Origin: Bacteroidaceae bacterium
Lineage (GTDB): Bacteria; Bacteroidota; Bacteroidia; Bacteroidales; Bacteroidaceae
DNA: 64,000 bases
Direction of reading: 5' to 3'
NCBI GenBank assembly: GCA_024699495.1
Contig: JAILPK010000088.1
Location: forward strand, 1 to 64,000
Part shown: positions 8,143 through 18,324 of the stretch, piece after piece
How the letters are laid out: each line of letters opens with the position of its first letter
Numbering within the stretch: position 1 is the stretch's first letter
Position numbers and translations under genes: made by a program
Notes under the pieces: generated by a model
Told to the model about the DNA's origin: nothing
Database searches by the model: none
The model's input: the letters and a program-made list of their open reading frames with translations, nothing else

Positions 8143-10614
8143 ATGATTATGGCCGAGTATATCGACAACGAAAAAATCAAGGAGAACGAGGAAGAAAGCA
8201 GTTTTGACTTTCGGAAAATTTGGTCAATGGTGATATTGAACTGGTATTGGTTCATCGTTTCAACTTTGATTTGTGTGGCCCTGGCGTATGTCTATTTACG
8301 TTACCAACGGCCCGTTTATGCAGCAGAGACTAAAGTCCTTATCAAGGACAACGACTCACGCCCACGCAGATACGGAAATAATTTCGATTTGTCTGAGATG
8401 GGTATCATGTCCAACTCCAACGGTTTTGATAATGAGTTGGAGATTTTGGGTTCTGCTGCTATTGCAACGAAGGCTGTGACTGCTATGAAGCTTTACGTCA
8501 CTTATAATATATCCGGGCGTGTCACAGATATCGAGCTTTATAAAGAGACTCCTGTTGTCGTTGACTTGGAAGAGAATCATCTCGCCCAGTTAGAATTGCC
8601 AGTGCCTGTGAAAATTCAACGCAAGGGCAATGGATATCATGTGGAAATAACCCTGCCCTCCAAGGAGAATCCTAAAGAAGGTGAAATATTGGAGCGCGAT
8701 CTCTCAAAACTTCCGGCAACTATCAACACAAAGGTCGGCCCGATTATGTTAGCTGAGAATCCAGGCATCAAGATGCCCGACCGTGATTTGACGGCTGTCA
8801 TCTATCCGCCTATCACCATGGGACGATTCTATGCCCGCTCATTGGAGATTAACCGTTCTTCAAAGATGACCACCGTTGCTATTCTCAGCCTGAAGGATAC
8901 AAAGCGTGAACGCGCACTTGAATACCTCTCACAAATAATAAAGTCATATAATGATGATGCAAACGAGGACAAGAACGAAGTGGCCAACAAAACAAAAGCT
9001 TTTATTGACGAGCGTATCGATATGATTCGTCATGAGCTGGACAGCACCGAATACTCGTTGGAGAGATATAAACGCGAGAATGAGATCATCAATCTTCCCA
9101 CAAATGCAAATCAGTCGCTTGCCCAAAGCACAGAGATGCAGAAACGTCAGGTTGAAATACAAACTCAGATATCATTAGTAAACCTGCTCGCTGACTTCGT
9201 TGGCAATCCTGCAAATTGCTATGAGATTATTCCCGCAAATATCGGAGTTGATAATCAAGCCATCAATAATGTCATCTCCGAGTATAACGACAAAGTACTC
9301 ACACGCCGCCGTCTGCTGCGCTCAGCATCTGAGCAGTCGCCATCAATTCTGCAGATGACAGATGATATTCGCAGTATATGGGATGCCATCCAACAACAAC
9401 TGGCTGGTATCAGCAATGACCTGAGAGTTCAGAAAAAGAGCATTGATGACCAGTATGCCCTCTACTCCGGTAAGGTTAACAGGACTCCGTCAAGTGAGCG
9501 AGTTCTGAATGGAATCGGGCGTCAACAGGAAATTAAAGCCGGCCTGTATCTTACTCTTCTTCAGAAGCGTGAAGAGAATTATATCTCGTTGGCATCTACA
9601 GCTGCCAAGGCCCGTATCATTGATGAGCCTCAATTTGGGGGCATTGTTAGTCCAAAGAGCCGTATCATCATGCTCCTCGCTCTCATACTTGGCTTAGCTG
9701 CTCCACTCGCTATTTTCTATTTCCTGGAACTCATCAGGTTCCGCATCGAAGGTCGCGAAGATGTTGAGAAAGTAACGAATATTCCTATTGTTGCAGACAT
9801 TCCTCTCTCCGACATACTGGATGACGGAGATAGAGCTATTGTAGTGCGCGAGAACTCCAACAACATCATGGAAGAGGTGTTCCGCGGACTGCGAACCAAT
9901 CTTCGCTTCCTCTTGTCGCCGGGTGAGAAGGTCGTTTGCGTAACAAGCACAGTTCCCGGTGAGGGCAAGACCTTCGTAGCAACGAATCTGGCCATGAGCC
10001 TTGCCCTGTTAGGCAAGAAAGTTATAATTATCGGACTTGATGTCCGCAAACCCCGCCTCATTCAGCTGTTCGGACTGCCAGCATCCAAGAAGGGAATTAC
10101 ATCCTATCTTGTTCTTGACAATCCTTCATTAGATGTGCTTAAAGAACAGATATACTATGGCGTCGGCAACAAGAACCTGGATGTTATGCCGGCTGGTGTT
10201 ATTCCGCCTAATCCCGGCGAACTGATAACACGTGAGACTCTTGACCAGGCGATTGAGCAACTGAAGGACATATACGACTATATCATCCTTGATACTCCGC
10301 CAGTAGGTCTTGTATCAGACACTTACGAGCTGGCACGTGTCGTTGATTTGACATTCTTTGTTTGCCGGTCAGAATACTCTGCCAAGGCTGACTTTGATAT
10401 TATCAACAAAGCCCAGGCAGAAGGTAAGTTGCCAAAGATTAATCTTGTGCTTAACGGTCTGAACCTAAAAAACAAGAAATACGGCTTCTATTACGGCTAT
10501 GGCTCGTACCGGGCATATGCCAAATATGGAACATATTATGGCACTTATGGCCACTATGATTCTTATGGTCACTACGGCGACCACAACAAAGGCAAAACAA
10601 GCCTGGAAGATTAG
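8143..10614 (+). CDS. Wzc-type tyrosine autokinase, polysaccharide co-polymerase
   Basis: An 823-aa fusion of a Wzz-like membrane region with a BY-kinase domain. Membrane spans lie at about residues 30-55 and 505-530; a long periplasmic part with coiled coils (about 270-480) lies between. The cytoplasmic kinase has Walker A STVPGEGKTFVATNLA (about 602-617), Walker A' IIGLDVRKPRL (about 625-637) and Walker B YIILDTPP (about 710-717). The C-terminus is a tyrosine cluster (about 15 Tyr in the last 45 residues), the autophosphorylation tail. It controls export and length of capsule or exopolysaccharide. Two in-frame ATGs (8143 and 8149) are possible starts. A strong terminator follows at 10637-10672. 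The separate Wzz at 236-1291 suggests two length regulators. Confidence 0.94.
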   Translation: MIMAEYIDNEKIKENEEESSFDFRKIWSMVILNWYWFIVSTLICVALAYVYLRYQRPVYAAETKVLIKDNDSRPRRYGNNFDLSEMGIMSNSNGFDNELEILGSAAIATKAVTAMKLYVTYNISGRVTDIELYKETPVVVDLEENHLAQLELPVPVKIQRKGNGYHVEITLPSKENPKEGEILERDLSKLPATINTKVGPIMLAENPGIKMPDRDLTAVIYPPITMGRFYARSLEINRSSKMTTVAILSLKDTKRERALEYLSQIIKSYNDDANEDKNEVANKTKAFIDERIDMIRHELDSTEYSLERYKRENEIINLPTNANQSLAQSTEMQKRQVEIQTQISLVNLLADFVGNPANCYEIIPANIGVDNQAINNVISEYNDKVLTRRRLLRSASEQSPSILQMTDDIRSIWDAIQQQLAGISNDLRVQKKSIDDQYALYSGKVNRTPSSERVLNGIGRQQEIKAGLYLTLLQKREENYISLASTAAKARIIDEPQFGGIVSPKSRIIMLLALILGLAAPLAIFYFLELIRFRIEGREDVEKVTNIPIVADIPLSDILDDGDRAIVVRENSNNIMEEVFRGLRTNLRFLLSPGEKVVCVTSTVPGEGKTFVATNLAMSLALLGKKVIIIGLDVRKPRLIQLFGLPASKKGITSYLVLDNPSLDVLKEQIYYGVGNKNLDVMPAGVIPPNPGELITRETLDQAIEQLKDIYDYIILDTPPVGLVSDTYELARVVDLTFFVCRSEYSAKADFDIINKAQAEGKLPKINLVLNGLNLKNKKYGFYYGYGSYRAYAKYGTYYGTYGHYDSYGHYGDHNKGKTSLED

Positions 10615-10636
10615 TCAGAAACTCCCTATATTTCCT

Positions 10637-10672
10637 TCGCGCACATATATCACTATGTGCGCGATTTTTTTT
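10637..10672 (+). terminator. Rho-independent terminator after wzc
   Basis: A perfect 11-bp stem (TCGCGCACATA with TATGTGCGCGA, 10637-10647 and 10654-10664) with a six-base loop, followed directly by eight T. It starts 23 bp after the wzc stop. Confidence 0.9.
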
Positions 10673-10947
10673 GCAGGCCAATGAAGCGGGGGCGGCCGCG
10701 GGCCGCGCTTACTGCTTACTGCTTACCGCTTACAGTTTGGGCTGGCGCGATGGGACTTATAGGGCTTATGGGGCTCCTGAGGCTTCTAAGTCCTTTGGGG
10801 CGGGAACGGATTCGCCGGTCAAAGGTCGTTTTTGGCCCCACTAAAAGCAGACGCCAGTCAAAGCAATTTTTGACCGGCGTCCGAATTATTATCTGTTTAA
10901 GATTTTAATGTGTATTTAGATAATCTGTTGTGCTTAGCAATTTAGCA
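10673..10947. repeat. Intergenic repeat region A (7-bp GTAAGC-type units and inverted repeat)
   Basis: No gene is credible here. Positions 10707-10752 hold four 7-bp GCTTACN units followed by GTTTGGGCTGGCGCGATG. The 39 bp at 10714-10752 match the reverse complement of 24119-24157 with one mismatch by my count. Further on is a perfect 11-bp inverted repeat CGCCGGTCAAA (10813-10823) / TTTGACCGGCG (10869-10879), with a third imperfect half between them at about 10851-10861. The inverted pair may end the minus-strand transcript of the upstream operon. The tract belongs to the same mosaic family as the repeats at 24.1, 29.3, 31 and 40.5 kb. Confidence 0.7.
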
Positions 10948-11736
10948 TTATTCCAAAACTGAAAGCCCGGCTGCTTCATCGTCATCCTCATCCTTGACTT
11001 CAGCCTCAGCGGCATACGTGCTGTAGAATGTGTCGTCCTCAGTTGGCTGAACATCTACGTCCTCTTCACGGTCATCATCCTCATGCTCTTCATCAGGCAT
11101 TTGCAGACGATTGCCGTCCTCGTCATATTCTGGTTCAGAGACAAAGCGAAGTTTGACGTTGGGGGTCTTCTTTTTGGCGAATATTGCTTCTGTCCAAGAG
11201 CCTTTGGCCACTTCCAAGACCTCATATCCGTCCGCAACTTTCTTTTCCAATGTGCCGCCAGGCATATGTGTACGTGACGTTGGCAATGTAGAAGTGGAAA
11301 TATCAAATGAGCTCTCAATAATATCCCTTATGGCCAAGGGGATGCTGTACCAGCCACCGCCGAAGTTTCTGTTTATCAGCTCAAGCAGGGTAGCAGCGGT
11401 GATATGTTTGATATTTTCATATGAGAGGTCTGTCAACTGACGTATTGCGCGTTTACGAATAGCCACGTTGCCCTTGGCGGGATTTGTGCGGGAAAAGATC
11501 GTCCAGCCCTCGGTAAACTTTGAAGCTTCACGTTCGTCCTCGGGGTTATAATGAACAACCTCATAGGCCAGACGGATAATATTGAGAAGTTTCTCCTCGC
11601 TTTGGGAAAAGCTTTCAGACTTTTTTTCTTCTTCCCAGAGTTTGGCTATAGTCTGCTCGTCGGCGCTCCAGACATTATTTGCGCTTAGGTCGAGAATCGA
11701 CCCAATCACATCTTCTTTTTCTTTGTTAGAACTCAT
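10948..11736 (-). CDS. Hypothetical protein with acidic C-terminal tail, 262 aa
   Basis: I do not recognise a family. The N-terminal about 190 residues are a mixed helical domain (EKLLNIIRLAYEVVHYN, then FGGGWYSIPLAIRDIIE), and the last 70 residues are strongly acidic (EEHEDDDREEDVDV) and probably unstructured. No signal peptide or membrane span is visible. It follows the TPR protein gene by 17 bp and is the last gene of the minus-strand run that includes gyrA. Its role is unknown. Confidence 0.72.
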   Translation of the reverse strand: MSSNKEKEDVIGSILDLSANNVWSADEQTIAKLWEEEKKSESFSQSEEKLLNIIRLAYEVVHYNPEDEREASKFTEGWTIFSRTNPAKGNVAIRKRAIRQLTDLSYENIKHITAATLLELINRNFGGGWYSIPLAIRDIIESSFDISTSTLPTSRTHMPGGTLEKKVADGYEVLEVAKGSWTEAIFAKKKTPNVKLRFVSEPEYDEDGNRLQMPDEEHEDDDREEDVDVQPTEDDTFYSTYAAEAEVKDEDDDEAAGLSVLE

Positions 11737-11753
11737 CTAATGGTAGTTTATCA

Positions 11754-13022
11754 TTAATACTTTAGCAGCTTATCCATTTCAGCCTGCTTAGCCTTGTTCC
11801 CCAAGATATAGTAAATCGTGCTCAAACGGCTTGCCCACATATCTGGTTTGTCAGGCATCATCTCCTTGACTTTCAAGAAGTAAGGCTCTGCCAGGCGATA
11901 TTGTTCCTTTACAGGTGCCACGGCAGCATTATATTGTGCCTGAGTCATCTTCTTGCCATCCAGTTTTTCGTTGATGGAATAGCCATAGTTGCTATAACAA
12001 ACACCTGCATTATAGTAGGCATCTGTATATTCCGGATCAACCTCAATAGCTTTGTCAAAATATGGAATAGCCTCCTTATACTTGTTGGAATTCATGTTCA
12101 CAACTCCCATTGCATAGTTGGCCAGTTTGTTGTTCGGATCTGCTTCAATCAGTTCTTTGGCGAACTTACCAGCCTCAGCCTGCTGATTCTTTTGGAAGTA
12201 ATATGCGAGCAGATTCTGAATCGAGGCTTCATTATTGGGATGCTCAATAGCCTGCTGACGCAGTTCTGTAGCCCAGGCAGCTGTGTCTCCCTGTTCTATG
12301 AGAGCAGAGGCGTAAAGCTGGTTGACATTGTCTATTTCATCCTCGTATTGCTTTGCCTGGCTGATATACTTGTTCAAGGTGTTAAAATCCTTGGCAAAAT
12401 AAGCACAAAGGCAGGTGTAATAGGCAATCTGGGGAGTTTGAGGATCAGCGATAAGATTGGCAGCATTCTCAGCCAGAATTGTGTAACGCTGGCAGTAATC
12501 CATCCACACAGAGAAGGCCTCCACAGCCTTGGTATATTGTTTATTGGTGAAAAACATCTGACCGCAGAATGCGAGATATGGACGGAAACGCTCCACATCC
12601 AACTCATTCAGTTTAGAATAGACGTGCTCTTTTTGCGAAGCATTCTCCACCTTAAAACATTCTTCCATGGCATCCAGAGAGCCAAGAACATTCTGGTAAA
12701 GTGCCAGTGTGTCAGTAGGCTGTTTGGCAATCACCTGATCCAAAAGCGGACTGAAAGTAAACTTATAGAGTTTGCTCTGAATGTCCCATGCGTTAGCAAG
12801 CTCTTTCTTTGTTTCAGGGCTGGAAAGAGTTGGAGCTATCATTTCTTTGCACTGCTGCAGTTTCTCCTGCATTTCGATGGTCTCCTTTTCCTTTCGTTGC
12901 TTATTAGCCATGAGATTCTGCACATCCTCCATCAAGCTGCGAGCCTTACGCACCTGACGATCCTGTGCATAAGTCTGACCTACGGCCAAAAGCACAGCGA
13001 GGGTTAAAATAAGCTTTTTCAT
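11754..13022 (-). CDS. Secreted tetratricopeptide-repeat protein
   Basis: A 422-aa protein with a cleavable signal peptide (MKKLILTLAVLLAVGQTYAQ, cut after about residue 19). Helical repeats follow; the clearest TPR units are at about 280-345, where NKLANYAMGVVNMNSNKYKE and AIPYFDKAIEVDPEYTDAYY show the W/A-G-Y-A-P spacing. It should act in the periplasm or at the outer membrane as a protein-binding scaffold. It starts 30 bp after the gyrA stop, so the two are likely co-transcribed; a functional link to gyrase is not implied. Confidence 0.88.
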   Translation of the reverse strand: MKKLILTLAVLLAVGQTYAQDRQVRKARSLMEDVQNLMANKQRKEKETIEMQEKLQQCKEMIAPTLSSPETKKELANAWDIQSKLYKFTFSPLLDQVIAKQPTDTLALYQNVLGSLDAMEECFKVENASQKEHVYSKLNELDVERFRPYLAFCGQMFFTNKQYTKAVEAFSVWMDYCQRYTILAENAANLIADPQTPQIAYYTCLCAYFAKDFNTLNKYISQAKQYEDEIDNVNQLYASALIEQGDTAAWATELRQQAIEHPNNEASIQNLLAYYFQKNQQAEAGKFAKELIEADPNNKLANYAMGVVNMNSNKYKEAIPYFDKAIEVDPEYTDAYYNAGVCYSNYGYSINEKLDGKKMTQAQYNAAVAPVKEQYRLAEPYFLKVKEMMPDKPDMWASRLSTIYYILGNKAKQAEMDKLLKY

Positions 13023-13052
13023 AATTTCTTGTTCTTTAAGGTAAATTTTCAG

Positions 13053-15617
13053 TTATTCTTCGGTTTTTTCTGAGTTCGGTTGGGGTTCCTCCGGCTGAGA
13101 GGCAAGAGGCTGAGAAGTGTCTTGAGCGCCGTCAGAGACTTCAGTTCCCTCTTCTGTCTCCTCTTCTTCGTCCTGAGTCGGAACAACACATACATTGCTG
13201 ATGCTGTCATTTCGTTTTACGAGGTCGATAAGACGCACGCCCTGTGTGGCGCGGCCCATAATCCTGACAGCGGCAACTTTCAGGCGCAATGTGACTCCGC
13301 TGCGGTTGATAATCATGAGGTCGTTGTCGTCTGTTACGCTCTTAATCGCAGTTACAAGGCCTGTCTTTTCTGTTACCTGCAAGGTCTTCACGCCCTTGGC
13401 GCCACGGTTTGTCACGCGATAGTCCTCAACGTCGGAGCGCTTGCCATAACCCTTTTCAGAGACAACCATGATAGTCTCGGTCTGGGCATCGTTGATTGTT
13501 ACCATTCCTACGACTTCATCTTCTCCTTCATCGAGACGCATAGCGCGAACGCCGGTGGAGTTGCGGCCCATCGCGCGTACGGCGCTTTCGTTGAAACGAA
13601 TAGCGCGGCCATTACGATTGGCAATCACAATCTCGTTCTCACCGTTGGTCAGGGCAACGTCAACCAACTGATCTCCTTCTTCCAGTTTTATGGCAATAAT
13701 GCCATTTGCACGCGGACGGCTGTAAGCCTCAAGAGTAGTCTTCTTTATCGTTCCCTGCTTTGTGCAGAATATTACATAGTGGCTTTCATTGAACTCCTTG
13801 TCATTGAGATTCTTTATGTAAAGAACTGCATTGATAGCATCATCGGGCTCCACATTTAGCATATTCTGAATGGCGCGACCCTTCGAAGCCCGGTTTCCTT
13901 CAGGAATATCGTAGCACTTAAGCCAATAGCAGCGTCCCTTCCGGGTAAAGAAGAGCATGGTGTTGTGCATAGTGGCTGTATATAGATATTCGATGAAGTC
14001 GGAATCGCGCGTGGAAGAGCCTTTCGCTCCTACCCCGCCGCGAGCCTGTGCGCGGAAGTCTGCAAGCGGTGTGCGCTTGATATAACCCATGTGACTGATA
14101 GTGATTACCACCTCGTCATCGGCATAGAAGTCTTCCGGATTGAACTCCTCGCTGGAATAAACAATTTCGGAACGGCGCGGGTCACCGAACTGCTGCTTAA
14201 CTTCAATCAGTTCGTCCTTGATAACCTTCCAGCAGAGTGCTTCATCTGTAAGAATCTGATTGTAATACTCAATCTTCTTCATTAACTCGTCATATTCGGC
14301 GTGGAGTTTCTCCTGCTGCAGACCTGTGAGTTGTGCCAAACGCATATCCACGATAGCCTTAGCCTGGAGCTCGTCCAGTTCAAACCGCTTCATGAGTCCC
14401 TCCTGTGCAAGGGCTGGAGTCTTACTGGCCTTTATGATGTGAACAACTTCGTCAATATTGTCAGATGCGATGATGAGTCCTTCCAGAATATGGGCACGCT
14501 CTTCAGCTTTCCGCTTGTCGTATTTTGTGCGGCGGATAACGACTTCATGCCGATGGTCAACGAAGCATGAAATGCAATCGCGCAGAGACAGCAGTTTCGG
14601 ACGTCCCTTGACCAGAGCTATGCAGTTAACGCTGAACGAAGTCTGCAGCTGCGTCATCTTGAACAGCTTGTTAAGAACGACGTTTGCATTAAAGTCGCGC
14701 TTCACATCTATCACGATTCGCATGCCCTCGCGGTCACTCTCATCGTTGGCGTTGCTGATTCCTTCTATCTTATGCTCATTTACCAGATCGGCTATAGTCT
14801 TGATGAGCTCGGCCTTGTTCACGCCGTAGGGAATCTCGCTGATAATAATCTTATCGTGGGTTTCTCCGGGCTCAATTTCAGCTCGTGCGCGCATCACTAC
14901 GCGTCCGCGTCCTGTCTCATAAGCCTCACGCACCCCTTGCATTCCATAGATGAAGGCACCCGTTGGGAAGTCCGGAGCCTTCACATAATGCATCAGCCCG
15001 TCAGTGTCTATCTCGGGGTTGTCAATATAAGCCACACAAGCGTCAATTACCTCGCCAAGATTGTGCGTCGGGATGTTGGTTGCCATACCCACGGCAATGC
15101 CGCTTGCCCCATTTACAAGAAGATTTGGAATTCGGGTAGGCATCACCGTAGGTTCTTTCAGCGAGCCGTCGAAGTTATCATCCATATCCACTGTTTCCTT
15201 CTCCAGGTCAAGCATCATAGCCTCACCCATCAGAGCGAGACGCGCCTCGGTATAACGCATTGCTGCCGGCGAGTCTCCGTCCACACTTCCAAAGTTACCC
15301 TGCCCGTCAACGAGCGGATAACGCATATTCCAATCCTGGGCCATGCGGACCATGGCAAAATAGACGCTGGAATCGCCATGCGGGTGATAGTGGCCCAATA
15401 CATTACCCACCGTGCGTGCGCACTTACGGTAATCCTTGTCATGAGTATTTCCATCCTGTCGCATACCGAAGAGGATGCGGCGATGCACTGGCTTGAATCC
15501 GTCCCGGACATCAGGCAAGGCACGCGCCACAATCACGGACATAGAATAGTCTATGTATGAGGAGCGCATCTCCTGCTCGATGTTCACTTTAATAATTCTG
15601 TCTTCTGAATCTTGCAT
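13053..15617 (-). CDS. gyrA: DNA gyrase subunit A
   Basis: An 854-aa protein that forms the breakage-reunion subunit of gyrase. The N-terminus holds [20 protein letters not shown] (residues 31-50) and the catalytic Tyr122 in [10 protein letters not shown], at the same number as in E. coli. The quinolone-contact segment reads [13 protein letters not shown]: Ser83 is present, while position 87, Asp in E. coli, is Phe; I believe this is normal for the phylum. The C-terminal domain carries the beta-pinwheel blades, with the GyrA box [10 protein letters not shown] marking it as gyrase rather than ParC. An acidic tail ([13 protein letters not shown]) follows. A near-consensus -7 box (TACCTTTA) lies at 15719-15726 on the minus strand. 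Confidence 0.98.
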   Translation of the reverse strand: MQDSEDRIIKVNIEQEMRSSYIDYSMSVIVARALPDVRDGFKPVHRRILFGMRQDGNTHDKDYRKCARTVGNVLGHYHPHGDSSVYFAMVRMAQDWNMRYPLVDGQGNFGSVDGDSPAAMRYTEARLALMGEAMMLDLEKETVDMDDNFDGSLKEPTVMPTRIPNLLVNGASGIAVGMATNIPTHNLGEVIDACVAYIDNPEIDTDGLMHYVKAPDFPTGAFIYGMQGVREAYETGRGRVVMRARAEIEPGETHDKIIISEIPYGVNKAELIKTIADLVNEHKIEGISNANDESDREGMRIVIDVKRDFNANVVLNKLFKMTQLQTSFSVNCIALVKGRPKLLSLRDCISCFVDHRHEVVIRRTKYDKRKAEERAHILEGLIIASDNIDEVVHIIKASKTPALAQEGLMKRFELDELQAKAIVDMRLAQLTGLQQEKLHAEYDELMKKIEYYNQILTDEALCWKVIKDELIEVKQQFGDPRRSEIVYSSEEFNPEDFYADDEVVITISHMGYIKRTPLADFRAQARGGVGAKGSSTRDSDFIEYLYTATMHNTMLFFTRKGRCYWLKCYDIPEGNRASKGRAIQNMLNVEPDDAINAVLYIKNLNDKEFNESHYVIFCTKQGTIKKTTLEAYSRPRANGIIAIKLEEGDQLVDVALTNGENEIVIANRNGRAIRFNESAVRAMGRNSTGVRAMRLDEGEDEVVGMVTINDAQTETIMVVSEKGYGKRSDVEDYRVTNRGAKGVKTLQVTEKTGLVTAIKSVTDDNDLMIINRSGVTLRLKVAAVRIMGRATQGVRLIDLVKRNDSISNVCVVPTQDEEEETEEGTEVSDGAQDTSQPLASQPEEPQPNSEKTEE

Positions 15618-15781
15618 TTAAATAATATTGTGTTGAAAATTTACTCTCGCGTTTTCGGGTTCGTGCGTCAGAGCGTCCTAAAAGTGGCTTAAACGCACAA
15701 GTTGCCTCAAAATCGGTGTAAAGGTACGCCGTTTTGGGCAACTATGCAAACTTTGCGGGCTAAAATTAGTTAAGACCAGTT

Positions 15782-18316
15782 TCAGGCAGTGATAAAAGTC
15801 ATTTCCGGGGCATCCTGAGCCGCTGCATCAACCTTTATTGTGGCTCCGTCAGTGAGTTTTCCGTCCAATATCATCTGGCATACAGCATTCTCAATATTAT
15901 TTTGCATTATACGCTTCAGCGGGCGCGCTCCATACTGCACATCATAGCCTTTCTTTGCCAGCCATTGGCGGGCAGCATCTGTCAGCTCAATCTTATAACC
16001 CATCTCCGCTATTCTCTTTTCCAGCGGCTTCATCTCGATATCCACGATCTTCAGTATGCTGTCTGGAGAGAGCTGGTCGAAGAATATTATATCATCCAGA
16101 CGGTTGAGGAACTCTGGTGAGAACTGTCGCTGCAGGCTTTTGCGAATGATGTTTCTGCTATAATCGCGGTTAGTCACATCGTGTGTAGTGAAGCCTACAC
16201 CCTGGCCGAATTCCTTCAGCTGGCGCGTGCCGCTGTTACTTGTCATGATGATTATCGTGTTCTTGAAGTCAACGGTGGTGCCGTTTCCATCAGTCATACG
16301 TCCCTCATCCATTACCTGCAGCAGCACATTGAAGATGTCGCTGTGCGCCTTCTCTATTTCGTCGAGCAGCACAATGCTATAAGGCTTCCTGCGCACCCGC
16401 TCCGTCAGTTGGCCACCCTCTTCGTAGCCAACATATCCCGGAGGCGCTCCTACCATTCGGCTTACAGTGAACTTTTCTGTATATTCACTCATATCGATAC
16501 GTATCAGCGCATCCTCGCTGCCGAAGAGTTCTGTGGCCAGACGCTTTGTCAGATATGTCTTTCCGACACCTGTAGGCCCGAGGAACATAAACGTCCCTAT
16601 CGGTTTGTTGGGGTCTTTCAGTCCGACACGACTACGCTGAATAGCGCTTACCAGCTGGGAGATGGCATCATCCTGCCCCACCACGCTCTCTTTGAGCGCA
16701 TCCGCCAGGTGGAGGAGCTTCTGGTTTTCGCTTTCGCCCACTTTCTGCACTGGAATTCCAGTCATCATCGAGACTACTTCAGCTATTTCTGCTTCGTCAA
16801 TCTCCTGGCGGTTATCCACGAGAGAGGCCTCCCAGTCTTTCTTCATCATGTCCAGACGCTCTTCTTCATTCTTCAGCTGGTCACGATATACAGTTGCAAG
16901 TTCAAAGTTCTGGGTCTTGACGCAGTCATCTTTCAGGCGCGCAAGCTGGTGGCACAGTTCCTCTTTGTTTTCTATCTCGGTGCTTATCGGCGTATGGCTG
17001 AGATGACTTCTGCTTCCTGCTTCATCCATCACATCTATAGCCTTGTCTGGCAGACAGCGGTCTGTGACATAGCGCTCGGTTAGCCGCACGCATGCTTCGA
17101 TAGCCTTATCTGTATATGTCACATTGTGATGAGCCTCATAGCGGTCCTTTATATTATGAAGAATCTCTATGGTTTCCTCGGCTGTGGTCTGTTCTACCAG
17201 AATCTTCTGGAACCTGCGGTCCAATGCGCCGTCCTTTTCAATCGACTTGCGAAACTCATCCAGAGTCGTGGCTCCTATACATTGCACTTCCCCCCTTGCC
17301 AGAGCGGGCTTGAGTATATTTGCGGCATCCATGCTCCCGGCTGCAGAGCCTGCCCCTACGAGCGTGTGTATTTCGTCTATGAACAGGATTACCTCCGGAT
17401 GCTCGTGCAATTCTTGCAATATCTGTTGCAGGCGCTCCTCAAACTGTCCGCGGTACTTGGTTCCGGCCACTACGGACGCCATATCCAGCGCCACTACCCT
17501 CTTGTCGAAAAGCATCCAGGTAACCTTTCTGCTCACAATGCGCATGGCAAGCCCCTCTACGATAGCGCTCTTGCCAACGCCCGGCATGCCAATCAGAATC
17601 GGATTGTTTTTTTTGCGGCGACAGAGAATCTGTGCGACCCTCTCTATCTCGCGTTCGCGGCCGACGACAGGGTCCAACAGCCCTTCGGCAGCGGCCGCCG
17701 TAAGATCTGTTGCGAAGCGGTCCAAAGTCGGTGTGCCAGACTTTTTTCCCCCTCCGCCTCCTATTTTGAAGCCTTTCGTGGCTGCTATATTTTCGCGTTT
17801 GGAGCGCTTATGCCCGTCTTTTACTTCGTCTTCACAGTCATCATACTCTTCATCTCCGACATCTCCTTCCTCGTCATCCTCCGACACGTGTTCGTCCTTG
17901 AGGGCTTTCAGACGTTTTACAGATTCTACTAATGACTTATAGGTAACGCCGAGTTCGGACATGATCTCAAAGACTCCATTGCGTCTGTCATGAACCATTG
18001 CCATCAGCATATGTATGGCTTCCGGTTGCTTGCAACTCTGCGAGCGCGCCTCCAGGTCCATCAGAATCAGCATGCGGTCGCAAGCCACTGTCATCTGCCG
18101 CTCTGCTTCCGGTTGTGTGTTGCCTCTTACCCGCTCTTCCAGAGCGCATTTCAGCTCGAGCAGGTCAACGCCTACATCCTGCAGAGTCTTAGAGACCAGA
18201 GCGTCCCCCATGCGAATTATGGCAAGCAGGATGTGTTCTACCTCCACTTTCTCGCTCATCAGTCGTCCGGCTTCTTCCAGACTGCAATTCAGTATTTCTT
18301 GGATATTGGGATACAT
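15782..18316 (-). CDS. clpC: ClpC-type AAA+ unfoldase (Clp protease ATPase subunit)
   Basis: An 844-aa ring ATPase with an N-terminal Clp repeat domain (1-145), an acidic linker and glycine stretch (about 145-200), AAA-1 with Walker A GMPGVGKS (about 242), a UVR motif in the middle region (about 460-490), AAA-2 with Walker A GPTGVGKT (about 577) and a small D2 domain. The middle region is short, as in ClpC and unlike ClpB. The loop GQGVGFTT (about 702-709) contains the VGF tripeptide that docks ClpC on ClpP, so the protein probably feeds ClpP rather than acting as a stand-alone disaggregase. It lies 8 bp after htpG, so the two stress chaperones form one transcription unit. Confidence 0.9.
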   Translation of the reverse strand: MYPNIQEILNCSLEEAGRLMSEKVEVEHILLAIIRMGDALVSKTLQDVGVDLLELKCALEERVRGNTQPEAERQMTVACDRMLILMDLEARSQSCKQPEAIHMLMAMVHDRRNGVFEIMSELGVTYKSLVESVKRLKALKDEHVSEDDEEGDVGDEEYDDCEDEVKDGHKRSKRENIAATKGFKIGGGGGKKSGTPTLDRFATDLTAAAAEGLLDPVVGREREIERVAQILCRRKKNNPILIGMPGVGKSAIVEGLAMRIVSRKVTWMLFDKRVVALDMASVVAGTKYRGQFEERLQQILQELHEHPEVILFIDEIHTLVGAGSAAGSMDAANILKPALARGEVQCIGATTLDEFRKSIEKDGALDRRFQKILVEQTTAEETIEILHNIKDRYEAHHNVTYTDKAIEACVRLTERYVTDRCLPDKAIDVMDEAGSRSHLSHTPISTEIENKEELCHQLARLKDDCVKTQNFELATVYRDQLKNEEERLDMMKKDWEASLVDNRQEIDEAEIAEVVSMMTGIPVQKVGESENQKLLHLADALKESVVGQDDAISQLVSAIQRSRVGLKDPNKPIGTFMFLGPTGVGKTYLTKRLATELFGSEDALIRIDMSEYTEKFTVSRMVGAPPGYVGYEEGGQLTERVRRKPYSIVLLDEIEKAHSDIFNVLLQVMDEGRMTDGNGTTVDFKNTIIIMTSNSGTRQLKEFGQGVGFTTHDVTNRDYSRNIIRKSLQRQFSPEFLNRLDDIIFFDQLSPDSILKIVDIEMKPLEKRIAEMGYKIELTDAARQWLAKKGYDVQYGARPLKRIMQNNIENAVCQMILDGKLTDGATIKVDAAAQDAPEMTFITA

Positions 18317-18324
18317 AGTGTTTT

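Noticed and set aside
236-10614. Complete capsule locus
   Set aside because: Only part of the needed set (no flippase, no export channel, one glycosyltransferase, rmlA alone) is in the window, interrupted by rny and zapA; I treat the genes singly.
10681-10908. A 75-codon plus-strand ORF after wzc
   Set aside because: It lies after the wzc terminator in repeat A; it translates GC palindromes and GCTTACN units.
15353-15367. Quinolone-resistance type change in GyrA (Phe at position 87)
   Set aside because: Ser83 is intact, and Phe or a similar residue at 87 is, as far as I recall, usual in Bacteroidetes, so it is not evidence of selection.
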